A stretch of 64,000 nucleotides of DNA from Periconia sp. R9002. Taxonomy: Eukaryota > Ascomycota > Dothideomycetes > Pleosporales > Periconiaceae. The stretch is taken from contig JAMAHW010000010.1 of the NCBI GenBank assembly GCA_023627715.1, positions 186,001 through 250,000 of the forward strand, in the 5' to 3' direction. The position numbers were made by a program, and so were the translations under genes. The notes beneath the pieces were generated by a model. The model was not told the DNA's origin. It did not search any database and worked only from the letters and a program-made list of their open reading frames with translations. Positions 35,488 through 45,619 of the stretch are shown piece after piece (position 1 is the stretch's first letter; each line of letters begins with the position of its first letter).

Positions 35488-36283
35488 GATGGAGTTTGTC
35501 AATCAATATAATGACTACAATCTGTTCTACCAAGAATGGTTGTATGCAAGCAAAATAGCGGAACTTTTGTCTCGGAAGGAAACTGTAGTGCTGTGTAATT
35601 AGATGTTGTTTTGTTTTGTTGAAACTGGCCTACATGTATACATGTATGCCTCGACTAACTACATCGTCATGACGCATGGATGCGGGGAGTTGTACCCGGT
35701 ATGAACATCGTAGCGCCCACGCGATCGACTTTAACCTATCCGCATCAAACATCCACAAGGTCGAATTGCGTGACGACACGTGATTGCGTTCACACACTCA
35801 GTGGCTCTTGCTCTCAAAATATTTGCAATCAACATAAAGTTTTCGATAGTCACTGTCTCCTACTGGTAGGAGTCCACTCACGGAAAAAGTACAATAATCA
35901 GAACCGATTGCTTGCCAGCTTACTCTATACATACCTAGGTAAGTAGATTGAATGGGACGAGACATTTGATACCGTAAGACGTTCAGATTTATTTATAGCT
36001 TGGGTTGGCATTTCCTGTTTAGTTACGTATATATTCGCTACCCGTACCTGTAGACTAAAAATCGCGTGGCGCGATCTCTCGCAAAGTAAAGCTCCGGCTA
36101 CAACTTCTCGATATGGTACTTTGATCTCCAAATCCGTAGCCGAGTGACCGAACTGTGGATATTTCTCGGATCAGGCTTCTGGTAAAATGTTATATAAATC
36201 AAGATTCGTGCAGGCTGATCCTGTTTAGACGAAACATCACAATTTCATGTCATTCAGTGAATACTGCTTCACGTTATTACAAA
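35488..36283. other. Divergent intergenic region with palindromes
   Basis: Holds the promoters of the transferase and of the oxidoreductase. Two palindromes stand out: the perfect 16-mer TACATGTATACATGTA at 35631-35646 and TACCTAGGTA at 35932-35941. No other gene is recognised. Confidence 0.5.
35631..35646. repeat. Perfect 16-bp palindrome TACATGTATACATGTA
   Basis: Identical to its reverse complement over all 16 bases, built from two ACATGT units around a central TA. It lies about 145 bases upstream of the glutathione transferase start. It could be a binding site for a dimeric factor or a chance AT-rich palindrome. Confidence 0.6.
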
Positions 36284-37258
36284 ATGCGTGCTCTTGTCAG
36301 AGCAGGGGACAAAAGCACACTGGCGTTAGATCCAAACCATCCGGAGCCAACCAGTTCAGAACATACAGACTGTTACTTGATCCGTACCAGAGCAGCTGCC
36401 ATCTGTCGCGACGAACTCAAATGGCCCGAGCCGCTGACTCCAGACATACCGGTCCCAGGGTTAGATCTTGCTGGCGAAATCATATCAATACCGCTGGGTA
36501 CTGAGACCCATCTGTTTGAACCCGGGGATCAAGTGTTTGCACTAACGACACATACCTGGAAGGGCAACGCCCGCGACATCACAGTCGGCCACGAGAGCGA
36601 GCTGGCGCGGAAGCCCAAAAACCTGACCTGGGAAGAAGCTGCCAGCGTCCCCATGAGTGCTTTGAGTGCGTATCAGGGGCTTTTTGTACACGGTCAACTG
36701 GTTCCTCCAGGACAGGGCCATAACAACGCGAAACGAGTCCTCGTCACAGCCGCCTCGGGAGGAGTAGGAATATGGGGGATACAGTTAGCGCACCAAGCAG
36801 GCGTTACCGAACTCGTGGGTACCTGTGGAACTTCCAACGTCGATTTTGTAAAGAGTCTTGGCGCCGGTGTCGTTCTGGACTACCGAAGTACAAATCTTGT
36901 CGAATGGGTTCAGCAAGACTGGGAGAATCGGGCATTTGATGTAGTGTTGGACTGCGCCGGAGGCCGCACGCTTTCGGATGCTTGGAAATGTGTCAGAGAA
37001 AAAGGCAAAATCATTAGTGTTGCTGAGCCTCCCGATGGCAAGAGGCCTCCGAACGGAATACGGGAAGGAGTCGAGGGCATTTGGTTCATCGTCAAGTCAA
37101 ATGGGAATCAGCTGGAAGACATCAGGCAGTGGATCGAACAAGGGAAATGTAGGGCTGTGGTGGATAGCGTGTTCGATTTGGAGCAGTTCAAGGAGGCCTT
37201 TGCGAAATCGGAAAGTGGGCATACCCGAGGTAAAGTGGTGTTCAGAGTGAGTGGGTGA
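36284..37258 (+). CDS. Zinc-independent MDR oxidoreductase (quinone oxidoreductase-like)
   Basis: A single exon of 324 residues from the ATG at 36284. It has the GroES-like N-domain with the turn DELKWPEPLTPDIPVPGLDL, corresponding to the ADH catalytic-zinc region but without the zinc ligands. The Rossmann domain follows: RVLVTAASGGVGIWGIQLAH is the AASGGVG nucleotide-binding loop of quinone-oxidoreductase-type MDRs, which prefer NADPH. VVLDCAGGRTLSDAW and the C-terminal GHTRGKVVF complete the fold. The natural substrate is likely a quinone, enone or enoyl group, but this cannot be refined. The same frame is open back to an ATG at 36155, adding 43 residues rich in Arg and Ser; see the hunt section. 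TGA is followed by an intergenic stretch without partner genes, so this is not obviously part of a metabolite cluster. Confidence 0.9.
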   Translation: MRALVRAGDKSTLALDPNHPEPTSSEHTDCYLIRTRAAAICRDELKWPEPLTPDIPVPGLDLAGEIISIPLGTETHLFEPGDQVFALTTHTWKGNARDITVGHESELARKPKNLTWEEAASVPMSALSAYQGLFVHGQLVPPGQGHNNAKRVLVTAASGGVGIWGIQLAHQAGVTELVGTCGTSNVDFVKSLGAGVVLDYRSTNLVEWVQQDWENRAFDVVLDCAGGRTLSDAWKCVREKGKIISVAEPPDGKRPPNGIREGVEGIWFIVKSNGNQLEDIRQWIEQGKCRAVVDSVFDLEQFKEAFAKSESGHTRGKVVFRVSG

Positions 37259-38490
37259 AGGGATATGTGCGATTGTGCGAGCATTTCTTGGAATGAATGG
37301 AATAGAGAGGTCGTGTTTGCGGTAGACCGGTACCGTAAAGAGAGTATGTACTTGGTTGCTAAGCGAGACTGCAGTGCTTGATTTTCCGAGACAGGCGGGG
37401 ATGGAAAAAGGGCCGAGGGGCGAGCTACTCTGGCTACCTAGCACTCGTTTATTGCATTAATAACCCGAGCAACTTGGTGGTGACTACTGTACATGTAGCT
37501 ACCTGAGTAACTAGTAGGTACCTTTACAGGAAAGACACTCCCCCAACCCCAGAAGCCGCATATATTCTTCATTCTTCATCAGCAGCGGTGAGCATGCGCC
37601 ATTTTAGCCAGACGCTCTCATTGGCAGAGAACAATGGGCGTGGTTGGGATTATTGGAAAGCACGGCGAGTAAGGATGTCGGACAGTCGGATTTTGCGTTG
37701 TCCAAACCCCATGTCAAGTGATTCGCACCTTCGCCTTGCATTCGGTAAGAAACGAACTTGTTGCTGGGGTTGGTATTCACTGCGGGTTGCGTGATCGTCT
37801 GGTGACCGGGATAGTCAGGCATGAGCGGGGCGCGGGTTTAAAAAAGAGGCAGCGGAAATACTGTCGACATGTCTGAAACCAACGTCTGCCCTTGCGAACA
37901 GGATGATGATAGCTCTGACCTTTATTCGCGCAAGTGGTATCAGAGTCCAAGTTAAGGGGGCTCAAAGGCCCGACCATGGGAAATGGTTACAAGCTATGAA
38001 GTCAATCCGTGACGATTGGTGACATGAGAGAAGCATCACGATCGTTCCGAATCGGAAGAGTGGACGCGATCGCGAAGAGGATGATTACATGCAGCAATCA
38101 TTGACCGACCCACCGACACGTTCGAATAGGGAATGAAGCAGGGAAGACATGGCCGGTCACCAGAGAAATGGGTGTGAAATCTGACATGCCAAGATGATGA
38201 TTTGTGTTGCCTTTATGAGTCATGGTGGAGGTTGTCTAGACAATTATAGTGGGTTCCAAACAATTTCTGTTCGTACGAACCAGCTTCAAGCCAGTTGATG
38301 TTTTGGGTCCATGGCAAAGGGCGCTCTAAAGCAACAGTGGCTCCTGGAAGCTGGCACGGCGTGTTTTGGACCCGCTGGCGCTGTCTTTGCACGTGTCGGC
38401 CGTGCATGCACGGGAGGAGACGTTTGCGGTTCCACGACAGAGCAGATGGATGCTTCAAGAATCAACAAGCAGACTGGAGGTTGCTAGCTG

Positions 38491-38519
38491 CGGAAGCGCC
38501 CGGAAGCGCCCGGAAGCGC
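38491..38519. repeat. Threefold tandem repeat, unit CGGAAGCGCC
   Basis: Three consecutive copies of a 10-bp unit, the last lacking only its final base match. Located in a gene-free stretch. Confidence 0.8.
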
Positions 38520-38922
38520 AGAGCGTTCAGCAGCCCTGTCAAGGGCATGGGAGAGCTAGAGCGTTGATCAACGGGTGCTCTGCACGCTTGTTAATTCGCC
38601 GGGATGATGCAGGCGCCAAGCCACCCAAGAAGCTTATCCGCCGCCAGCACTGTGACGTCGCTCGAGAAATCGGTCGAGAAATCGAGAGGAGAGCTTTTTT
38701 TTTGCATGACCAGCCTAATGCGCAAGGCCTGCGTGGGTCACCGTCCAGGGTGGCTAATTTATTCCCTGGCCGAATTTCTCGTCTTTTCCATGAACAATGG
38801 GGCATCCAAGTTTGCGCCACGTGAAGGTTCGTTGGTTTGTTTTCTTTCTACGGTAAGCTGCCGAGGCCGAGGCCGACCTTGAAGTCACAAAAAAAGTAGG
38901 CAAAAGATTACGCGACAGCATG

Positions 38923-38945
38923 GTGTCGTGTCGTGTCGTGTCGTG
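38923..38945. repeat. TCGTG pentanucleotide microsatellite
   Basis: Four perfect TCGTG units plus a partial one. Non-coding by context. Confidence 0.8.
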
Positions 38946-39660
38946 GGAAACAGCCCCGCCTCATCTGTTTTGTCGGTGTGGCACGAGCAAGGCGTGGCAC
39001 TCTACAACCCCAGACTCTACATGTAAGAGGACATGTGGTTTTGGATGCGGGCCTGGTACTGTACTGCTTCATGGCGAGGTGGGGATAGGTACTGTACATA
39101 TGCAGAGATGCAGTAGCGGTATGGTATGTGCCGGTCATTAATAATCCAGTAGTTAATAGTGTTGTACGGCGGCACAATCAGATGCACGCAGTACCGTTTT
39201 GTTACCGCCAACCACTGTAGTCGGCCTTGTCGGGTCTCGGGGCTATCTGTTTGTTTCGTCAATGGCAGCCACACCCACCCCAGCCCGGAAGCGGCCAAGT
39301 CGACCCACTGCCCGAATCGTCACAAGCATGCGCTGATGGGAAGTTGCGGATCCAACAATGTTTGGCTCCGCTGACAAAAATCATGTACGATTACGCGCGG
39401 AACTATCGGAGACATCTCGTGGTCGCGCCATGCATAAAGAAGCTGCCTGGAGTGCGCAACGAAGCTCTTGTCCAAATACCTCCCCGCACTCCCGCCCTCT
39501 TCCAGTCCTACATACCTATGTATATAGCACATATGCAATAATCAAACCTACATATACACCAACAGCCATTCTTGTTTGATCCTCCCTCGCCTGCTACCTC
39601 TCGCCCTACCGCCTAGTTTGTCATTGTTCCCTACACCTACTCTAGAGAACGTCCCTATAC

Positions 39661-41582
39661 ATGTCGCGGGCGCGAGTGCTCTCTGTGGTCGCCGCCACCA
39701 TTCTGCTCGGAGCTTTGCCTCTAGCTATCGCCCATGGAGAAGGTCACAATGACGCGACCATGGGCAAGCATGAATCCCCGGCCCCGGTAGAGCAAGACGG
39801 AGCTCCCTCTTCTTATTGGAGTCTTCCCGATCATGCCTCCATTATGTACTGGCATATCGCATTGGAGCTCCTTGCTTGGGTGGTGGTACTTCCAGTCGGT
39901 GCGTTAGGACTTTATAGCTGGTTGCAATGAATGCTGATTTTCTTCAGGTGTAATGCTCAGTATTGCTCGTTCGCGACTTGCTCTTCCCGCGCAATTTGCC
40001 TTTCTCATCGTCAATGCCCTTGCTCTACTGCTGGGCATTGTGTACAATCAAAAGACCCCGGATCTTTACGAAAACAATGCCCATGGAAAAACAGGGTGGA
40101 TTATCACCTGGATAGCCTCTGCGTGGGTGTCCATGGCTTTGGTACAAGCATATGCTGCGCGCCAAAACCTTTCATCATCTCAAGCGCAGACCAGGCCCAA
40201 GTTGAATGCGGCAAACATGGCCCAATACCAGCGCGTACATGACCCTCAAGTTCCCGTAACTCGATGGTCCAACGACTCCGGCCAGGGTACTGAACGGAAT
40301 TCCACGTCGCTATTTGGCTCAAGGTCCCCAAGCGTCGAATCAGAAGAGAATCAGCAGTTTCTCGGGCAGGCCCCAAGTTACGATCGAGATGTTGAAGATG
40401 AATTGGACGACATCGCCGAGAAGAGTGGTTTGTTGGGAAGCACGGATAGGTTCTTTTCGCGCCATATCGGTCGTTTTACCAGTAAGGTTCCGGTCAAGCT
40501 CATCAAGTTTCTGTACGTTACTGTAGAACGCACGATTCTCATTCAAGGATTCGTTGCCATTACTACGGGGATCGTCGTGTACGGAGGCATAGCGGTATGT
40601 ACTTTTAGATGGCTGGAGCGAAGTGAGCGCAGGCTGACAAGAGAAATCAGAAAGGAGGCGCCGTTTTCAATGTGCTTGCACATTTCATCAAGGGTGGTAT
40701 CTTCTTGGGCTACGGTCTGCTGACTCTCGGTCGATGGATGGGTGCGTTTGCTGATTTCGGTTGGGCGTGGAATGTGAAGCCACCTAAGGAGGTAGTCGGC
40801 CGTCGGCGCGCGGCTATACCTTCTGCCGAATTCACCGAATCCTTCGTCATTTTCCTTTACGGCTGCAGCAATGTTTTCTTGGAGCATTTAGCCGCTTGGG
40901 GTGATGCTTGGACTGCGCAAGACTTGGAGCATGTATCCATCTCCATCATGTTCTTCGGAGGTGGCTTGGTAAGTCCATTGCCATTCGTTGTTGTACGCGC
41001 CCACACTGACTATTTGTACAGCTGGGCATGCTGGTGGAATCCTCGAAGATGAGGGATCTGCTCAACAGTGTCGTTCTCTCCAATCAGCCACCATCACAGT
41101 TCAACGAAGAGGTGTGGCAGCAGCCGCGCCAATATCGAACTTCAATGAACCCGATGCCTGGGCTGATTATCCTGCTTTTGGGTAAGATGATGAGTTCTCA
41201 TCATCAAGCTTCTATGCTCTCGACCATGATCCACACTCAGTGGGGTAGCATGTTCATGATGTTCGCCCTCGCACGTGCTCTTACCTACATTACTCTGTAC
41301 ATTTCGCCGCCTACTTCCTATCTTCCTTCTCGTCCGCCAACTGAGGTGATCACTTCCTTCTGCCTCATTGCGGGCGGAATCACCTTCATGGTGAGCAACA
41401 AGGACACTGTTGCCGCTCTGGAGGCGTACAACCTCGACGCCATGTTTACGTTCACCGTCACCATGGGCTTTGTTGCCCTCTTGATGGCATGGACAGTTGC
41501 CCTCGTAGGCTTGAAGGGCGTTGCGACGCGCCGCAGAAGCGCTCATCCCTCTGGCCCGGTCGGTATGAGCATCGCACCTTGA
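39661..41582 (+). CDS. YTP1-like multispanning membrane protein
   Basis: Four exons, 39661-39898, 39948-40594, 40651-40968 and 41022-41582, give 587 residues. A signal peptide (MSRARVLSVVAATILLGALP, ALAHGEGH-type cleavage region) opens the protein. An N-terminal module with HASIMYWHIALELLAWVVVL and RLALPAQFAFLIVNALALLL contains four helices (the DUF2427 type). After a 100-residue Ser/Gln-rich loop comes the Ytp1 C-terminal domain: FVAITTGIVVYGGIA, VLAHFIKGGIFLGYGLLTLG, SFVIFLYGCSNVFLEH, a histidine-rich patch (MMSSHHQASMLSTMIHTQWG) and further helices. Ytp1 relatives are similar to mitochondrial electron-transport proteins in composition but have no proven activity. The conserved histidines could bind metal; that is inference. 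The final residues are a short basic tail. Confidence 0.9.
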
Positions 41583-42053
41583 ACCTTTTTTGCTCCTTAG
41601 CATTCGGCCCAGTTTGCGCAGCATGCCTGCAGCATCTGGAGTATCGTGCTGGGAGCACATCGACTCGTCGTTACGCTATAACCAACACCTCATTCCTTAT
41701 TTTTGTTCGTTCATTAATGGTGGTAACGACGCCTCGATTATGCGCTTAGATTTGTTTTTTTGATACCCCTCTCTTTATACCCCAGGGCAATTCAGCTAAA
41801 TCGCTGAAAATTGACGGGAGCGGAAATGACGGTAATACCACGGTTGGACGGGATACCCCTAATGCAGTAAACGAGTTGGATGTTTCGCTTGAAAATAGTA
41901 TAATCTTAATTCAAACTCGTCTTTTTTTAACATTGAATACGTTGGAGATTAGTCATTAGCTGGCTGCCAGTGTTGAAGTGCTTTCGGGGCCGTGGTTCCG
42001 AGCTTTTGGCAGTCGGCTGTTTAACCTGCAAGCTGTTTTGACCGATTTCTTCT
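41583..42053. other. Convergent spacer
   Basis: YTP1-like and DAM1 converge here. Only 3' ends are expected. A frame at 41927-42172 (minus) overlaps the Dam1 C-terminus in another phase and reflects its GC-rich repeats. Confidence 0.4.
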
Positions 42054-42807
42054 CTAGACCGATCCTCTGCCTCTGCCTCGCCCTGTGCCTCTGGCGATTC
42101 CACTTCCTCCCCTGGCCCCGCGGGTTGTTCCTCCCCTCGTTGGTATTCCACCTCGTCCTCGCGGTATCCCACCTCTTCCTCTTGCTATCCCTGACGTTCT
42201 ATTTGCTGGCGCTGGCGTAACTGGGTTCTGAAATTTGGACGCCATTTTACTGCTCGGAGGGTTCTCGACAAACGAGGTATCCGTGGTCAGAAATGTAGCT
42301 TCGACGTCAGGTTCTGCGCGATTCACACTGGATGAAAAATCCGGGTTGTTTTGAGGACGACTGAAAGATTCGGTAATAGGTGCCTGTGAGAAATCAATAT
42401 CACGTTAGTTTTGCATTCCCATTGCAGTACTTGAGTGCATATATAAGGAAGCACTCCGCTTCGGTGTGCATGCGTACCTCTGGGAAATCAACACAAAAAG
42501 CGTTCATGTTCATTCCGTATAAGAAACTCGCGAAGCTTTCGCTAAATCGCGACAGACTTTCATGCATGATTTGTAGGGCGACAAAGTTTTGTTCCAGATC
42601 CGCCATGGCATCGCTAAGTTCTGCGAATTGGTCTTGGAGATCCTCGAGCGGGTTGGTAGAGGATGTGTACGGACCCCGAGCGCGAGATATGCTATCGCGG
42701 AAAGAAGAGCGCGAAGAGGGTCGTAGAGGCGTTGTCGGACGCGAACGCGGCGATTTGGAGCGAGTGCGCCGGAAAGGGGGTTCTGCTGGTGGTGTTGTGG
42801 ACGACAT
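42054..42807 (-). CDS. DAM1: DASH/Dam1 complex subunit Dam1
   Basis: Two exons on the minus strand, 42807-42478 and 42383-42054, give 219 residues. The N-terminal 50 residues are Ser/Arg/Pro-rich (RTRSKSPRSRPTTPLRPSSR). The Dam1 signature is LEDLQDQFAELSDAMADLEQ followed by NFVALQIMHESLSRFSESFA and SFLYGMNMNAFCVDFPEAP, about 53-113, a helical hairpin that assembles into the heterodecamer. Ten-subunit DASH complexes form rings or short oligomers on microtubules and couple kinetochores to depolymerising ends; Dam1 is the main Aurora B (Ipl1) target. Residues after 113 are disordered and the last 47 are a run of RGG/RGRGG units (GIARGRGG, IPRGRGG, TRGARGG), which is unusual compared with yeast Dam1. 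The Ser/Arg N-terminus has several RxS sites suited to Aurora B. Confidence 0.93.
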
Positions 42808-43358
42808 GTTTGTGTTTGTGTTTGTGTGGGGGTGCGCGCAGCGAATGAGGCTCAATGAGGTCGAAGCATAGATCGAATTATGTTTTGGAGCGGAGGTTTC
42901 TATATGCTTGAGTTGATAGAAAAGACACAGCTCGAAAGAGGGGAAGTACAGGAGCAGCGTGGAGTAAAATGTGGGAAACGCGGTGTTGGGTGGAGCAGAG
43001 GGGTTGCCGCCAAGCCTCCGCTCCAAACAACAAATCCTTATTATATGAACGATGACGGAGGAGCACGTGGCCCCCTCCCAAGTCTCTCCAGACGAGCAGG
43101 TACACTTTCAGGGCAAGACTAATCCTGACAACGGAATCAAAGCCAACTCGCTCGCTCGAATCCACCGCCTGCTGATGCACCAATTGCGGCGCAAATAGAT
43201 TGCGAAAATCACTCCGCCGTGCCGCCCCTCCCGCTCACTGCCGAGCTCCCACTTCGGGCAACAGACTGCAGAGCTGATCGAGGACACATTACTTTCCGTA
43301 AGCCTCCTGTACTTTTAAACGAGCGCCCCTCTAGCTGTTATACTTCTCTTCGCACTTT
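42808..43358. other. Divergent promoter between DAM1 and the Sec14-like gene
   Basis: A 550-base divergent promoter. No other coding signal; GTTTGTGTTTGTG-type text near 42808-42825 is the DAM1 leader. Confidence 0.45.
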
Positions 43359-45228
43359 ATGTGGTTGCGCACTCTCGCCCTCCCAAGGACTACCTATTGT
43401 TTAACACATTGCTCTCCGAAGTATCGACCAGAAAGACATCTTAGCCAGCAATTGCGGTTCAGTCCCACACGGCGCGACTCCCACCACCATTTCACACAGC
43501 CCCAGAAAGGTTATCTTCCAGCAGAGGCCCAGAGAAAGAGCGCTCTAGGATCATATACAACAGTACTATTCGTATTAGGCATCGCTGTCGGTGGGGCATT
43601 ACTTTACCCGCGAAGAAACAAAACCCCAGAAGCGGACATCGAAAAACAGGTCTCGCATTCCAACTTTGATCGCAAAAGCTTCACGGAGTCGTTCCTCGTC
43701 ATGGCGCCGAATACGCCTCCCGGGCGACCGGGCACCTTGACCCCCGAACAAGAAATTAAACTTCGCGAGTTTTGGGCTGTGACGCTGAAGGTATTCGGAG
43801 TGGTGGAGTCTGCTAGCGCCGAGGCGAACGGAGGGGAAACTCCCGCTGTAGCTACACCTGCACCGAGCGAAACGTCGGAGAAGGAAGGCAAGAAGGACAA
43901 GGAGAAGAAGAAGAGCAGGCTCAATGTTTTTAAGCGAAACAAGGGAGACAAAGGGGGAGAGACTGAGTCAACTTCGGCTTCGGGCGCTTCGACCCCAACG
44001 ACGGCCGATGTTGGTTCGCTGTCGATAGCTGATGAGGATGATAAACATGGACAGGTGAAGGAGGCCAAGCTCGCATTAGCCAACACTTCACCGGAAGACC
44101 TGCGTACAGCATTTTGGAACATGTTGAAGCACGATCATCCCGATGCCCTGCTCCTGCGATTCTTGCGCGCAAGGAAATGGGACGTGGAGAAGGCGCTTGT
44201 CATGATGATATCGACCATGCACTGGCGATTAGAGCAAATGCATGTTGACGACGATATCATGAAAAATGGCGAGGAGGCGGCATTGAAAGATAGCAAGAGT
44301 GATGACGCCAAAGTCAAGAAAGAGGGAGAAGATTTCCTCGCGCAGCTGAGAATGGGCAAGAGTTTCTTACATGGACTTGACAACGAAGGGCGGCCGCTCT
44401 GCGTAGCGCGCGCTCGAATGCACCGCGCCGGAGAGCAGTCAGAAGCAAGCTTGGAGCGCTTTACTGTCTACACCATTGAAACGGCCAGAATGCTTCTCAG
44501 GCCACCGATTGACACTGCAGTAAGTCAATAACCACCCCATAACCCATTGTCCTTCTCTAAAACAGGTTGTACCACAGACCATCATCTTCGACATGACCGA
44601 CTTCTCCATGGCCAACATGGACTACACACCCGTCAAGTTCATGATCAAGTGCTTCGAAGCAAACTATCCCGAATCGCTCGGCAACGTGCTCGTGTACAAA
44701 GCGCCCTGGATCTTCAACGCCATCTGGAACATCATTCGCGGCTGGCTCGACCCCGTCGTCGCGGGCAAGGTGCACTTCGCCAAGAACGTCGAAGAGCTCG
44801 AGAAGTTCATCCCCAAGTCGCAGATAATAACGGAGCTCGGCGGCGACGACAAGTGGACGTACGAGTACATTGAGCCCAAGGACGGCGAGAACGCGAAGAT
44901 GGCCGAGACGGGTGCAAGAGATACGCTGCAAGGCGAGAGGTCCGAGCTGGTTAAACGGTATGAGGAGAGCGTGTCGCAGTGGGTCAAGGAACCCGAGCCG
45001 ACCAAGACCATGGACGAGAAGAGGAAAGAGAGGGATGCCATCGCCGAGGAATTAAGGCTGAATTACTGGAAGTTGGACCCGTATGTGAGAGCGCGGTCAC
45101 TGTACGATAGGGCGGGTGTGCTCGGGGAAAACGGCCAGTTGAACTTCTATCCTGCGGCTGCCGCACAGAAGGAGAATGTAGCACCGGCCAAGGCAACGCA
45201 GGAGACGAGCGCAGATGATATTGATTAA
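43359..45228 (+). CDS. Sec14-like (CRAL-TRIO) lipid-transfer protein with N-terminal mitochondrial-type leader
   Basis: Two exons, 43359-44519 and 44566-45228, give 607 residues. The core is a Sec14 fold: the CRAL-TRIO N-domain with DLRTAFWNMLKHDHPDALLL and RFLRARKWDVEKALVMMIST, then the lipid-binding CRAL-TRIO domain with GRPLCVARARMHRAGEQSEA, TIIFDMTDFSMANMDYTPVK, FEANYPESLGNVLVYKAPWI and the gate helix region AGKVHFAKNVEELEKFIP. Relatives exchange phosphatidylinositol or other lipids. The frame is open 114 codons upstream of the usual family start (MAPNTPPGRPGTLTPEQE at 43701). This extension is Arg/Ser/His-rich with few acids and includes a transmembrane segment (SYTTVLFVLGIAVGGALLYP, about 65-84), so the protein may be imported and anchored in mitochondria. 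A 60-residue Lys/Glu/Ser linker follows. If the extension is untranslated, the protein is 493 residues. Confidence 0.9.
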
Positions 45229-45619
45229 AAGGGGAGATCGTAATGTCGTACATAGATAGCCCTAGCCAGATTCCCATACGATAATGAAAACTTTTGCAGT
45301 ACACTAGGAACGCGTTTCTTTGATCGCAAATAGCAAATTCATCTTTAATTGTTTGGCTCTAGTCATACAAGATATACAAGATACAATGTTGTTTGTTTAC
45401 AAGATGACGTTATCGAGCGAGAGCGCAACTCCATTGCCATGCTATTGCCACACCCAATGTGGTATATGATACAAATACAAGTACTTACAACAACCCAGCA
45501 TATACAGACCATCGACCATGTGGCCTTTTCTCACGCCTCTACTGCTACGAATACCATTGACTGGTTCCCCTCCTCTAGATTTGTGGGCACTGTTCTTCCC
45601 CTCGGCCTGTCCACACAAT
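45229..45619. other. Convergent spacer
   Basis: The Sec14-like gene and uS2m converge here. Nothing else seen. Confidence 0.4.

Larger units (their letters stand above)
37259..39660. other. 2.4-kb gene-free region with short tandem repeats
   Basis: No convincing gene. Open frames reach 152 codons (38366-38824) but overlap others on both strands and show no motif. It contains a threefold 10-bp tandem repeat at 38491-38519, a TCGTG tandem at 38926-38945 and scattered GGTACTGTAC-type text around 39050-39100. The last 150 bases are C/T-rich and lead into the YTP1-like gene. Confidence 0.45.

Noticed and set aside
37259..39660. Several 60-150 codon frames in the gene-free interval
   Set aside because: They overlap on both strands, show no motif and share no splice logic.
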